This document shows positions 19,345 through 27,311 of a DNA stretch of 56,164 nucleotides, in pieces. Location: contig JAADGS010000058.1 in the NCBI GenBank assembly GCA_013152275.1, forward strand, positions 1 through 56,164, written 5' to 3'. The position numbers and the translations under genes are program-made. Under the pieces are notes generated by a model. That model was not told the origin of the DNA and made no database searches. It saw only the letters and a list, made by a program, of their open reading frames with translations. Source of the stretch: Actinomycetota bacterium. Lineage in GTDB: Bacteria > Actinomycetota > Acidimicrobiia > Spongiisociales > UBA4744. How positions within the stretch are numbered: position 1 is the first letter of the stretch; each line of letters opens with the position of its first letter.

Positions 19345-19563
19345 ATGTCGCGTGCGATCAGACTTGTCGTGAGCGTGGCCTTTGGGGTGGCGGCGTTCCT
19401 CGCGCTGTTCCCCAGTGCTGCCACCATGCCCATTCCACCCACGTTCTACTCGGTAGTTGGGAACCGGGTGCCCACCGACAACCCCTTGCTTGCCATCGCA
19501 GCGGGCCTCTCGGCCGCCGGATTGGTCTGGTTGTCGACCAGGCCGGGTCGACCAAGACCATAG
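19345..19563 (+). CDS. Small two-helix membrane protein of unknown function
   Basis: A 72-residue protein with two hydrophobic segments (about residues 6-24 and 46-61) separated by a loop with PIPPTFYSVVGNRVPTDNP. AGGAG lies a few bases before the ATG at 19345, the best ribosome site here. It may be a real small membrane gene; no family is recognised. Codon use is less biased than in the neighbours and there is no operon partner. Confidence 0.5.
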   Translation: MSRAIRLVVSVAFGVAAFLALFPSAATMPIPPTFYSVVGNRVPTDNPLLAIAAGLSAAGLVWLSTRPGRPRP

Positions 19564-19934
19564 ACCGCGACCCGTCCCGGCAACACCGTCGATCGGGCAT
19601 GATCCAGCCTCGAGCCCGACTGCACACGACACGCAATGATCGGTGAGTCGTTCACCTTCTCGGGCGTTCCGACACGCGGCAGCCACAGCGTCATGCCACG
19701 TAGGTCCGTTCATCGCGCCGTACCCGCACGGACACTGTCGGGCTTTGGAGGCTGGAGTACCGGCATCCGCAGACGCACTCACCGACCACCTGCAGCTCTC
19801 GCGCCAACTGATCTCGGCGGCGCGTGGCGCCGCCCAGAGTCAGCCTCCGGAGCGCCGGCCACGAGGGGCTCCGTTGCGCGCAGCGAACACGCCTGCACGA
19901 ACCATGGAGCACGGCCGCATAGGATGACACCACC
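19564..19934. other. Intergenic region without a supported gene
   Basis: About 370 bases between the small membrane gene and the FAD oxidoreductase. Several frames are open on both strands but none has a good start or a recognisable motif. I see no clear promoter, repeat or RNA. Confidence 0.3.
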
Positions 19935-21029
19935 ATGGAATCAGCAGACTTCGTCGTCATCGGAGGGGGCATCGCCGGAGCATCGGTCGCGTATGAATTG
20001 GCCGCACACGCTCGGGTCCTCGTGCTCGAGCGCGAAGCGGTGGCCGGCTACCACACCACCGGCAGATCGGCGGCCGTCTTCACCGAGGCGTACGATAAGA
20101 GCGGCATCCGTGCACTGACGAGGGCAAGCCGACAGTTCTTGGAGAATCCTCCGGAGGGGTTCACCGATGTTCCCCTGCTGTCGCCGTTGCCGGTCCTGTT
20201 CGTCGGGCGGGACGACCAGCTCGATGCCCTCGAGCGAGTCCTGAACGAGTCGGCGGATCTGGTCCGATGGGTCGATCCGACCGAAGCGCTCACTCTGTGC
20301 CCGGTGCTCCGACCCGGTTACGTCGCCGGCGGGGTGCTCGAACCGGACGCCCGTTCCATCGATGTGCACGCTCTCCACCAGGGTTTCCTCCGCGGCGTTC
20401 GTCGCAGAGGAAGCCGTGTGCTCACCAGCGCGGAGGTGAGATCCCTCGTCTACACGTCGATGTGGACGGTCGGAACGACGCAAGGGCCGGTCAGGACCCC
20501 CGTGATCGTCGACGCCGCCGGGGCGTGGGCGGACCGGGTCGCCGAGATGGCCGGCGCCCGGCCGGTCGGCCTCACTCCGCTTCGGCGCACGGCCTTCACC
20601 TTCGATCCTCCACCGGACACCGGCGGCACGCCCTGGCCGATGGTCTTCGATATCGGCGAAGACTTCTACTTCAGGCTCGACGGGCCGCAGATCCTCGCCT
20701 CACCGTGCGATGAGAAGCCAATGGAGCCGTGCGACGTCCGGCATGAGGAGATCGACGTGGCGATCGCCATCGATCGCATCCAGACGGCGACCACCCTCAC
20801 GATCCGCCACGTGCGGAACGCGTGGGCAGGTCTGCGCACCTTCGCGCCGGACCGCGAACCAGTGGTCGGCCGGGATCCCGACGTCCCGGGGTTCTTCTGG
20901 CTTGCCGGCCAGGGTGGTTTCGGGATCATGACCTCTCCGGCACTGGCACGTACTGCGTCGGCACTGATCACCGGCGGGTCGGTACCGGAAGGCGTCGACA
21001 CGACCCGTCTGGACCCGGGACGGTTCTGA
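19935..21029 (+). CDS. FAD-dependent amino-acid oxidoreductase (DAO family, D-arginine dehydrogenase-like)
   Basis: A 364-residue flavoprotein of the D-amino-acid oxidase/DadA family. The FAD dinucleotide-binding motif is VVIGGGIAGASVAYEL at the N-terminus. The block GYHTTGRSAAVFTEAY closely resembles D-arginine dehydrogenase (DauA) and related enzymes. A second FAD motif near the C-terminus reads GFFWLAGQGGFGIMTSPAL. It probably oxidises a D- or secondary amino acid, passing electrons to a quinone or oxygen; substrate unproven. The ATG follows GGATGACACCACC. Confidence 0.86.
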   Translation: MESADFVVIGGGIAGASVAYELAAHARVLVLEREAVAGYHTTGRSAAVFTEAYDKSGIRALTRASRQFLENPPEGFTDVPLLSPLPVLFVGRDDQLDALERVLNESADLVRWVDPTEALTLCPVLRPGYVAGGVLEPDARSIDVHALHQGFLRGVRRRGSRVLTSAEVRSLVYTSMWTVGTTQGPVRTPVIVDAAGAWADRVAEMAGARPVGLTPLRRTAFTFDPPPDTGGTPWPMVFDIGEDFYFRLDGPQILASPCDEKPMEPCDVRHEEIDVAIAIDRIQTATTLTIRHVRNAWAGLRTFAPDREPVVGRDPDVPGFFWLAGQGGFGIMTSPALARTASALITGGSVPEGVDTTRLDPGRF

Positions 21030-21062
21030 CCGGCAGGCCCACCTTCATCATCTGCGTCCCGC

Positions 21063-21554
21063 TCAGGTCGTGCCGACCCAGGGGCCACCACCGATGAATG
21101 CACCACCGACAAGGTGGAACACCTGGATCGATTCGCCAACGAACACGACGGCGAGCACCGCGGCGAACAGCGGCGTCAGGTTCAGGTAGGGGCCGGCTTT
21201 CGTCGGACCGATCACCACGACCCCTTGGTTCCACGTGATGTAGGCGATGACGGAAGCGAAGACCCCAACGTAGACGATCGTCGCGACGTGGGGAAGGCTC
21301 CAGGCGAAACCGCCGATGGTGGCGGCTTCCCACAGGTAGAACGGCAGCAGCATCAGGGTCCCCACGGCAGCGACAGCCGTGACGATCACCAGGGGCGGCA
21401 GCTGCGGCCGGCGACGCAGCCCGACGGAGTTGACGGCCCACGCCACGACCGCACCGAGGATGAGCAGGTCACCAACGGCGAAGTGCATCCCTCCGAGCGC
21501 CCGAATGTCACCGCGGGTGAGCAGGACAGGTGCAGGGACTCGACGCTCGAGCAT
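21063..21554 (-). pseudogene. 5'-truncated EamA (DMT) family transporter
   Basis: The 163 residues match only the second half of a ten-helix EamA permease: the mid-protein linker (LTRGDIRALGG) followed by the second EamA repeat, with VVAWAVNSVGLRRR and VIGPTKAGPYLNLTPLFAAVLA. The first repeat of about 120 residues is missing; the 150 bases upstream, read in frame, make no sense. The C-terminus GGGPWVGTT is also shorter than usual. It is most likely a gene remnant, convergent with the FAD gene. Confidence 0.7.
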
Positions 21555-21711
21555 CGATCCTACCGGGTGACAGCCAAGAGCCTCCCCGGACCCTCACGTT
21601 GCGTGATGCTCCGGCATGCACCATATGGCACACATAGTGCGTCACGCGACACAGGCAGTCGCCGAATCCGATTCCCCTCCGACAGCCAAGAAGTGATAGA
21701 TGCTCTCCCGC

Positions 21712-22203
21712 TCACACCCGGTCGACGCGCCCGCCCTCGCCAGGCGGCGGTGCATCCGAGCCCAGGGCCAGGCACGAGTTGCACATCCCTCTGTAGATCA
21801 CCTGGGCCTCGTCGACGACACCTACGACTTCGTCCGGTGTCATGCACGGTTTGGTTCCTTTGGCACAGGGGACATCGATGATCGAGCCACAGTTTCGACA
21901 CACGAGGTGATGGTGCCACTCTGTCGCTATCTCGTAGCGGGTTGTCCCGGGTCCGGCGTCGGCCACCATGACCAGCCCGGCGGACGTCAGGTCCGCGAGC
22001 ACGTTGAAGACCGACGCCCGGGAAACGGTGATGCCGCGTACTTCCAGCCCCTTTGCGACATCCTCCGTCGTCGGGTGTCCTGGGAGTGCGGCCAGTGTCT
22101 CGAGCACGCCCAGACGGGCCCGAGTCACCCTCAGGCCCGCCGAGCGCAATCGTTCGTGCGCGTCGATCGGTTCGGTCACTTGAGGTGAGCGCGGAGCATC
22201 CAC
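21712..22203 (-). CDS. Fur-family metalloregulator
   Basis: A 163-residue metal-responsive repressor with a winged-helix N-domain (LRSAGLRVTRARLGVLETL; recognition region TVSRASVFNVLADL) and a dimerisation domain with EWHHHLVCRNCGSIIDVPC and a second pair CNSC, which form the structural zinc site. The HHH block fits the regulatory metal site. It could be a PerR- or Fur-type sensor. GTG 22203 has an AGGAG site inside the dps gene; GTG 22179, overlapping the dps TGA, is a good alternative giving MTEPIDAHERL. It is the second gene of a dps-fur operon and may repress that operon through the boxes at 22664-22706. Confidence 0.9.
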   Translation of the reverse strand: MDAPRSPQVTEPIDAHERLRSAGLRVTRARLGVLETLAALPGHPTTEDVAKGLEVRGITVSRASVFNVLADLTSAGLVMVADAGPGTTRYEIATEWHHHLVCRNCGSIIDVPCAKGTKPCMTPDEVVGVVDEAQVIYRGMCNSCLALGSDAPPPGEGGRVDRV

Positions 22204-22640
22204 AGCTGCTCCTCGAGCCCTTCGATGATCCCCTGGAGAAGCGCATCGCTGATGACATCGAGATCGGCGACTGTCTGTTGGTTGTCACGCGCCTTCCGTA
22301 CAGCCACCTCCACCCGCTCCGCAATCAGGCGAATGGCGTCTCTGTCGACCAGCCATGTGAGCGGGAACCCGCCACCTGTTCCCTCGTCGCCGACGTCCTG
22401 GGCGCGGCCCTTCGGGATGACGCCGAGGGTAACGATCCGCTCCGCGACACTGTCACTCCAGAGGCGCCAGGCATCGACCAGCACATCGAGGCGCTCGTGA
22501 ACCGACTGGAAACGCTCACCGACGACAGTCCAGTGGGCTTGCTTGCCCAGCAGATGCAAGTCGATCAGATCGATCAGCGTGGGCTGCAAGGCATCGGCCA
22601 CCTTGCCGGCGGTCTCCTCGGGAAGCACGGTCCAACTCAT
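22176..22640 (-). CDS. dps: Dps family ferritin-like DNA-protection protein
   Basis: A 154-residue four-helix protein of the Dps family, which stores iron and detoxifies peroxide as a 12-mer. The intersubunit ferroxidase residues are seen in LLGKQAHWTVVGERF and VHERLDVLVDAWRLWSDSVAER. The ATG at 22640 has GAGGAGGA seven bases upstream; an in-frame start five codons earlier lacks this. It overlaps the fur start and is clearly co-transcribed with it. A promoter with Fur-type boxes lies directly upstream. Confidence 0.92.
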   Translation of the reverse strand: MSWTVLPEETAGKVADALQPTLIDLIDLHLLGKQAHWTVVGERFQSVHERLDVLVDAWRLWSDSVAERIVTLGVIPKGRAQDVGDEGTGGGFPLTWLVDRDAIRLIAERVEVAVRKARDNQQTVADLDVISDALLQGIIEGLEEQLWMLRAHLK

Positions 22641-22663
22641 AACAATCCTCCTCAAACTGGCTT

Positions 22664-22706
22664 TTTGACTGAGTCTAAGCTAGTTGGTGAATTGGACATA
22701 GTCAAA
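22664..22706 (-). promoter_or_regulatory. dps-fur promoter with two Fur-type boxes
   Basis: On the minus strand TTGACT (22705-22700), a 17-base spacer and TAGCTT (22682-22677) form a promoter. A 7-1-7 palindrome TTTGACTGAGTCTAA (22664-22678, one mismatch) covers the -10 and start region. TTGGACATAGTCAAA (22692-22706, two mismatches) covers the -35. Both keep the TT-x-GAC-xxx-GTC-x-AA pattern and their centres are 28 bp apart. This fits repression of the operon by its own Fur-family product. Confidence 0.6.
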
Positions 22707-22798
22707 TATAGGGGTTCACTGCCGGTCTCACCCGCCCACACGCTCGGTCACCGCCGCGAGCGTGCAATCGTCAGGAGACGGCCGGGCGAGACACGCGA

Positions 22799-22969
22799 TC
22801 AGCCGTGTTCGGTGAACAGCCTCGGCAGCGGGCTTTCGTGCCCGGACTTCGCGACCGTGCGCGGCACCGGTCTGATACTCACGTGGCCACATTCCGAGCA
22901 GACCGAACGTTCCAGGCCCGGCCCGATACGCTGAACGACCTGATCGTGCTTGTGGGCTCTTGCCATCAT
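22799..22969 (-). CDS. Small zinc-ribbon-like protein
   Basis: A 56-residue basic protein starting MMARAHKHDQVVQRIGPGLER with one CSECGH knuckle followed by ISIR-type residues (HVSIRPVPRTVAKSG). Only one Cys pair is present, so zinc binding would need dimerisation or a His partner. Its ATG overlaps the TGA of the lipoprotein gene (ATGA), which indicates translational coupling and supports it as a real gene. It is the last gene of the minus-strand cluster. The role is unknown. Confidence 0.65.
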   Translation of the reverse strand: MMARAHKHDQVVQRIGPGLERSVCSECGHVSIRPVPRTVAKSGHESPLPRLFTEHG

Positions 22970-23640
22970 CCGTCGACCTGTCCCACGTCGTAGATCCGTA
23001 CCGTCATCTTCCATGTGCGTGCACCATCGACAAGGGTGTAGCCGGTCAGATCGCCGCCCGGCTGGAAGGTGATCGTCGCATCGGTGAGGGTTCCCGCGGC
23101 CGATGCGTCCGACAGCCCGCTTCCTTGAAGCACCGCCCCCTTGAGCGTTCCGCTCACCTCGCCATCCCCGGTGACCGTCGCTCCTTCGAGGTCGCGCAGA
23201 AGCAGCAGTGAAGGGGCGTCTGCCGCCTCTCCAAGAGGAACTTCGGTCGTCCCGGAGGGAGTGGTGACCGTGGCCACACCGTCTTTGACGGTGGTCGTCA
23301 TTTCCTGGCCGCCCGACCTGGTCACCAGTTCGCGGTCGGTGCCATTCACCCATCCGGACAGATCCACCGAGACCAAGCCGGACTGTGTCTGCGCCTGGAT
23401 GGTTGCTTCGAAACGGTATGCCGAGACGGCGAGCGTCCTGTCCAGCGCATCGATGTACGGTGCGAGCTCCGTCGAAACAGTCGTCGTCGGTGCGGGTGCC
23501 GTTGTCGACGTGGTCGACGTCGACACGGTCTGAGTCGGCTCTGCAGACGGAACCGACGAGGTCGGAACCTCTGCGGCCGGGCCGCCGCAGGCCGCGACCA
23601 CGAGTGCTGCCATGGCCAAGAACGCGATCCTTCGGTACAT
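22966..23640 (-). CDS. Lipoprotein of unknown function
   Basis: A 224-residue protein with lipobox VVAAC (Cys18) followed by a Thr/Ser/Pro-rich linker (about 26-58) and a beta-rich domain. The layout resembles LppX/LprG-type or LolA-like lipid-binding lipoproteins (YIDALDRTLAVSAYRFEA near the start of the domain), but the similarity is too loose to name it. It sits 23 bases after the DUF5667 gene and so belongs to the sigma-factor operon. It probably acts on the outer face of the membrane. Confidence 0.7.
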   Translation of the reverse strand: MYRRIAFLAMAALVVAACGGPAAEVPTSSVPSAEPTQTVSTSTTSTTAPAPTTTVSTELAPYIDALDRTLAVSAYRFEATIQAQTQSGLVSVDLSGWVNGTDRELVTRSGGQEMTTTVKDGVATVTTPSGTTEVPLGEAADAPSLLLLRDLEGATVTGDGEVSGTLKGAVLQGSGLSDASAAGTLTDATITFQPGGDLTGYTLVDGARTWKMTVRIYDVGQVDG

Positions 23641-23663
23641 CTGATCTCTCCTACTGTGTCCGA

Positions 23664-24497
23664 CTAGGGATGTTCCGGCTCGTCGGCATCACTCGAGGCG
23701 CCGGCCTCAGATGCTTCGTCGTCGGTATTCTCACCGCTGCCGACATCGGTCGGCTCCTCAGGTTCCGTCGGCTCCGAGACGGTGGTCTCATCTTCCTCCG
23801 GAGCCGAGACCGAAGCCGAAGAACCAGACTCCGCGTCGTCGGAACCCTCGACCTGCTCCGCATCCGAGCCATCCGAGACTTCGGCGATACCGTCTTGCGA
23901 ACCCTCGACCTGCTCCGCATCCGAGCCATCCGAAGACTCGACACCACCCTCCCCGAAGCCCTCGATGGATGACCCTGCCGGACCCTCCACTTCCTCCTCG
24001 ACAAGTCCCGTCGAGTTCGGTTCGACTTCCTGCTTGAGGGTTTCCAGCTCTCCGGAGAGCGCACTGCCGTCTGGAGCGGCCGCCACCGCGACGGCGGCTT
24101 CTTGGAGTGCGCGAACGATCTCGGACGGGTCGTCGCCCCTGGCCATCAGCCCCGACACCTCTTCGAGACGGTGGCGGGCCGGAACCAATGGATCGAATAC
24201 TGCCTGGACACGCTCGACAACCCGCTTGGCCGGATAGAGCGAGTCGCCGGGAAGCGACCCTTGCGCTGCAAACGCTACACCGGCGGGCCCCAGGGTCATC
24301 GTGGCAATCAACAGACCGGTGATCCTGCGCCGAAGCGATGTCGACCACCGAGTGCGGGTCGCCGGGACCACAACCGGCGCAGATTCGATCGCCTCGGCAA
24401 TCGCGTTCAGGTGAGCGGCGCGCGCCTCGTCCGAAATCTGGAACTTCGTCCGATCCTCGAGCATCCGTGTCAACTGTTGTCGCTTCATGGCTTTCAT
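23664..24497 (-). CDS. DUF5667-type membrane protein, likely partner of the adjacent sigma factor
   Basis: A 277-residue protein with a cytosolic N-terminus (residues 1-57), one transmembrane helix (about 58-78) and an external part starting QGSLPGDSLYPAKRVVERVQ, the hallmark of DUF5667. The tail is very acidic and Ser-rich and holds a 17-residue segment in two copies (DGSDAEQVEGS). The ATG overlaps the sigma gene stop (ATGA), the usual layout for a sigma/anti-sigma pair. It may restrain the sigma factor at the membrane (inference); a zinc-type anti-sigma motif is not seen. Confidence 0.8.
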   Translation of the reverse strand: MKAMKRQQLTRMLEDRTKFQISDEARAAHLNAIAEAIESAPVVVPATRTRWSTSLRRRITGLLIATMTLGPAGVAFAAQGSLPGDSLYPAKRVVERVQAVFDPLVPARHRLEEVSGLMARGDDPSEIVRALQEAAVAVAAAPDGSALSGELETLKQEVEPNSTGLVEEEVEGPAGSSIEGFGEGGVESSDGSDAEQVEGSQDGIAEVSDGSDAEQVEGSDDAESGSSASVSAPEEDETTVSEPTEPEEPTDVGSGENTDDEASEAGASSDADEPEHP

Positions 24498-25099
24498 TCG
24501 TGCGTCCTCCCATACGCAGGCTCACCTTTCACGGGTTCAGACGCCGCAGAACCGTCGGATTCGACTGGTGAGAGCGCTCGACGCAACGAAGCTTCGGCGC
24601 GCGCGATCATCGCGTAGACGGCCACCCTGTTGGAACCGACGACTTGGGCCACCTCCGCACCCGACATTCCCACCACATGGCGCAGCAACACGACGGTTTG
24701 CTGATGGGGAGTGAGCGCTGCGAACGCCGCCTCGAGATCGGGGCCGAACGGCACGTCGATTGGATCCACTTCCTGGGTCTCCGGTTCGGGAAGCTCATCC
24801 ATGAGCTGTTCGGGTCGCCTGGATCGGCGGCGGATCTCATCCAGACACGTAAACCTCACACTGCGATACAGCCAGGCTCGAACGGAACGGCCATCTCCCA
24901 CGAGATCGGGCGCAGCCTTGACGAACTCCAGGAACGCCTGTTGGACGGCGTCCTCTGCTGCAAGACGGTCGCGCAGCATCCCAAATGCAAATCTACCGAG
25001 TGAACCGGAGAGAGCTTCATACAGCCGTCTGAACGCGGCAGGATCCCGCCTCCGGAGAGCAGGAACGAGTGCATCGAGGTCCATCTCGTTTTCTGGCAT
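24494..25099 (-). CDS. ECF-type RNA polymerase sigma factor
   Basis: A 201-residue sigma-70 family protein with region 2 (FRRLYEALSGSLGRFAFGML, AEDAVQQAFLEF, VRAWLYRSVRFTCLDEIRRR) and region 4 (LTPHQQTVVLLRHVVGMS, then the helix-turn-helix AEVAQVVGSNRVAVYAMIARA). It directs transcription of a small regulon. The ATG at 25099 has AAGG shortly upstream. It is translationally coupled to the DUF5667 gene. Confidence 0.92.
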   Translation of the reverse strand: MPENEMDLDALVPALRRRDPAAFRRLYEALSGSLGRFAFGMLRDRLAAEDAVQQAFLEFVKAAPDLVGDGRSVRAWLYRSVRFTCLDEIRRRSRRPEQLMDELPEPETQEVDPIDVPFGPDLEAAFAALTPHQQTVVLLRHVVGMSGAEVAQVVGSNRVAVYAMIARAEASLRRALSPVESDGSAASEPVKGEPAYGRTHE

Positions 25100-25171
25100 C
25101 AACCTTGTCGATTCCGGCGGGAGGCGCCCCTTGTGGACGCCTCCCGCCTCTTGGTCTCTTGGCTTTCCCGT

Positions 25172-26029
25172 CTAGCTGTTTGCACTCGTGGTCACGGTCG
25201 ACGCCGCTCCTTCATCGGAGCCCTCGTCCGAACTCGAATCGGATTCCGAGTCCGATTCCTCATGATCGGACTTGCTGTCGTCGCCCGACACCTGCTCGGA
25301 GTCCTGCTCATCACCCGACACCTGATCGGAGTCCTGGTCGTCGGCCGAGATCTCCTCAGAGTCCTGCTCATCACCCGAGATCTCCTCGGAGTCCTGCTCA
25401 TCACCCGAGATCTCCTCAGAGTCCTGCTCGTCGGCCGAAATCACCTCGGAGTCCTGCTCGTCGGCCGAAATCTCCTCGTCGGAGGACATACCCGCTTCGG
25501 GACTCGAGACAGTCGCCTCGAACGCTCCGTCATCTGCGTTGATCTCGATCGTGACCGAGCCGTCGTCTGCGGTGAGTTTCAGGTGCCCATCGTCTGTTTC
25601 CAGCGTGAAGCCATCCGGCTGGTCCATCGACAGGGAGCCATCGTCGGCAACCGTGATCGTGAAGCTGTACGTGCCGATCGTCACGATGTGGTCACCGGGC
25701 TCCAGTTGCCCCAAATCGACCTTGACCTCACTATCGAACGTTCCGTCTTCGACCTCGACTTCGATCGACAAGCTGTCCGTGGCAAGCACGAACTCACCAT
25801 CGTCACTCGTCGATGCGACGAGATCGACGAGATCCGTGAAACCCTCCGGCGCCGCCGTAACCGTGACCGTGCCGCCGTCGACGCTCAGCGTGACGTCTCC
25901 CACTCCGGGCACCGTCAAGGTGTAATCGCCGTTTGCCAATGCCTCGTCGGCACCGGCAACACTCATGATCCCGACCGTGGCCAGCGTCAGGGCTGCCATC
26001 GTCAGAAGTATCCAGAAACTCCGCCGCAT
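25172..26029 (-). CDS. Secreted acidic repeat protein
   Basis: A protein of about 285 residues with a signal peptide (LLTMAALTLATVGIMSVAGA), a beta-rich N-domain (residues 30-175) and a C-tail made of seven 10-residue repeats of the type EEISADEQDS, then a Ser/Asp/Glu tail. The repeats are strongly negative and could bind calcium or act as a flexible spacer. The second of two adjacent ATGs (26029) is best spaced from GGAGGA. It lies 72 bases upstream of the sigma gene on the same strand, so it could be the first gene of that operon or a target of the sigma factor. Confidence 0.72.
   Translation of the reverse strand: MRRSFWILLTMAALTLATVGIMSVAGADEALANGDYTLTVPGVGDVTLSVDGGTVTVTAAPEGFTDLVDLVASTSDDGEFVLATDSLSIEVEVEDGTFDSEVKVDLGQLEPGDHIVTIGTYSFTITVADDGSLSMDQPDGFTLETDDGHLKLTADDGSVTIEINADDGAFEATVSSPEAGMSSDEEISADEQDSEVISADEQDSEEISGDEQDSEEISGDEQDSEEISADDQDSDQVSGDEQDSEQVSGDDSKSDHEESDSESDSSSDEGSDEGAASTVTTSANS
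25276..25485 (-). repeat. Seven in-frame 30-bp tandem repeats
   Basis: This minisatellite encodes the 10-residue acidic repeats of the secreted protein. Units differ at a few positions (ADEQ, GDEQ, ADDQ; EEI, EVI, DQV, EQV). Copy number could change by slippage without breaking the frame. Confidence 0.85.
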
Positions 26030-26138
26030 CATCTTCCTCCTTGAAGGACGTCTACGCCGGTACAGACGAATATCGACAATCAGATTCGACGGCTTGATCG
26101 AAACTTCTCAGCACGTGCCTGCAAGACGATCGAAAGTG

Positions 26139-27284
26139 TCAGTCGAGCGAGGCCGCAACCTTCTCGGCCTTCCGCAACACTCGGAGCGCGTTCTTCCCGA
26201 GGACCTTGCGGATCGCCTGCTCATCCCAGCCTCTGCCGAGAAGCTCGGCGGTGATGTTCGGGTAGCACGAAACGTCCTCCAGCCCCGCTGGAACGACATC
26301 GATGCCATCGAAGTCGCTTCCGAGCCCGACATGATCAACGCCCGCGACGTGGACGGCGTGTTCGATATGGTCGACGACATCGGCCACGGATCCCGCGTCG
26401 ATCGGATCATCCTCGGCCATGCGCCGCATCGCCTCCTCGAGTGCCTCGTCGTCGCTCAGTTCGCCGTGGAGGCGTCTCGCTTCGGCGAACAATCCGAGTG
26501 ACTTCTCCGCCGCTTCACCAGTGAGGAACCCCGAATAGAAGTTGATCATCACGACGCCACCCGAACGCCCGACCGCTTCGAGAACATCGTCGGGAATGTT
26601 GCGAGGGTGCGCAGCCAACGCAGCGGCGCTCGAGTGCGAAGCGATCACCGGGGCTGCCGACACCTCCAGGGCATCCCACATCGTGTCGATCGACACGTGA
26701 GAGATATCGACGAGCATCGCGAGCCGATTCATCTCCCGCACCACATCTCTGCCGAAGTCGGTCAGACCACCGTGTCGTGGCTCGTCCGTCGCGGAATCGG
26801 CCCAATCGATCGTGTCGATGTGTGTGAGCGTCATGTAGCGCACACCGAGATCGCCGAGCGCCCTCAACGCAGGTAGCGAGTTCTCGATGCTGTGTCCACC
26901 CTCGGCTCCGAGCAACCCCGCGACCCGGCCGGAAGCCCGGATGCGTTCGACCTCATCGGAACCGACGGCCAGTTCCGTCCACCCGGGAGCCATCGCCAAC
27001 ATCCGCCGAACCAGGTCGATCTGCTCGATGGTCTCACGCAGTGGCGACTTGCTCCACGCAGGCACGTACACGGACCAGAACTGCGCGCCGACACCACCCT
27101 CGCGTAGCCGAGGGAAATCGGTGTGATACCCGTCGAGATGGGTTCGAGGATCGGCAACGTCGAGCGAACCACCGGCACGCATCCTGATCGCCCACGGCAG
27201 GTCGTTGTGACCATCCACGACGGGGAGATCTCGATGGATGCGACGGGCAGCTGCCTGTCCCGTTCTCGTGACGTTCAACAGCAA
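26139..27284 (-). CDS. Membrane dipeptidase-type (M19) peptidase
   Basis: A zinc dipeptidase of the renal dipeptidase family, about 381 residues. It shows VVDGHNDLPWAIR (His and Asp ligands), LGAEGGHSIEN (bridging Glu), DISHVS and ASHSS (further His ligands) and VGLGSDFDGID. It would hydrolyse dipeptides, including D-residue ones. No signal peptide is visible. There is no ATG near the start; TTG 27284 or TTG 27278 must be used. Both lie inside a 51-bp hairpin repeat, so the repeat forms the first codons. It follows the nitrilase gene by 16 bases. Confidence 0.9.
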   Translation of the reverse strand: MLLNVTRTGQAAARRIHRDLPVVDGHNDLPWAIRMRAGGSLDVADPRTHLDGYHTDFPRLREGGVGAQFWSVYVPAWSKSPLRETIEQIDLVRRMLAMAPGWTELAVGSDEVERIRASGRVAGLLGAEGGHSIENSLPALRALGDLGVRYMTLTHIDTIDWADSATDEPRHGGLTDFGRDVVREMNRLAMLVDISHVSIDTMWDALEVSAAPVIASHSSAAALAAHPRNIPDDVLEAVGRSGGVVMINFYSGFLTGEAAEKSLGLFAEARRLHGELSDDEALEEAMRRMAEDDPIDAGSVADVVDHIEHAVHVAGVDHVGLGSDFDGIDVVPAGLEDVSCYPNITAELLGRGWDEQAIRKVLGKNALRVLRKAEKVAASLD

Positions 27285-27311
27285 CTATCCGTACGAACCG
27301 TCACGAGAACG
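27261..27311. repeat. 51-bp hairpin element, copy A
   Basis: Perfect 13-bp arms CGTTCTCGTGACG (27261-27273) and CGTCACGAGAACG (27299-27311) enclose a 25-base spacer containing AACTATCCG. It spans the nitrilase stop codon and the dipeptidase start. Copies B (32912) and C (38066) have identical arms and the same spacer length. Confidence 0.9.

Noticed and set aside
25276-25485. Regular 30-bp repeats that could suggest a CRISPR array
   Set aside because: The repeats are contiguous without spacers, lie in frame inside a secreted protein gene, and no cas genes are near.
23711-26044. Long plus-strand frames opposite the sigma operon
   Set aside because: They mirror low-complexity coding repeats on the other strand and have no recognisable domains.
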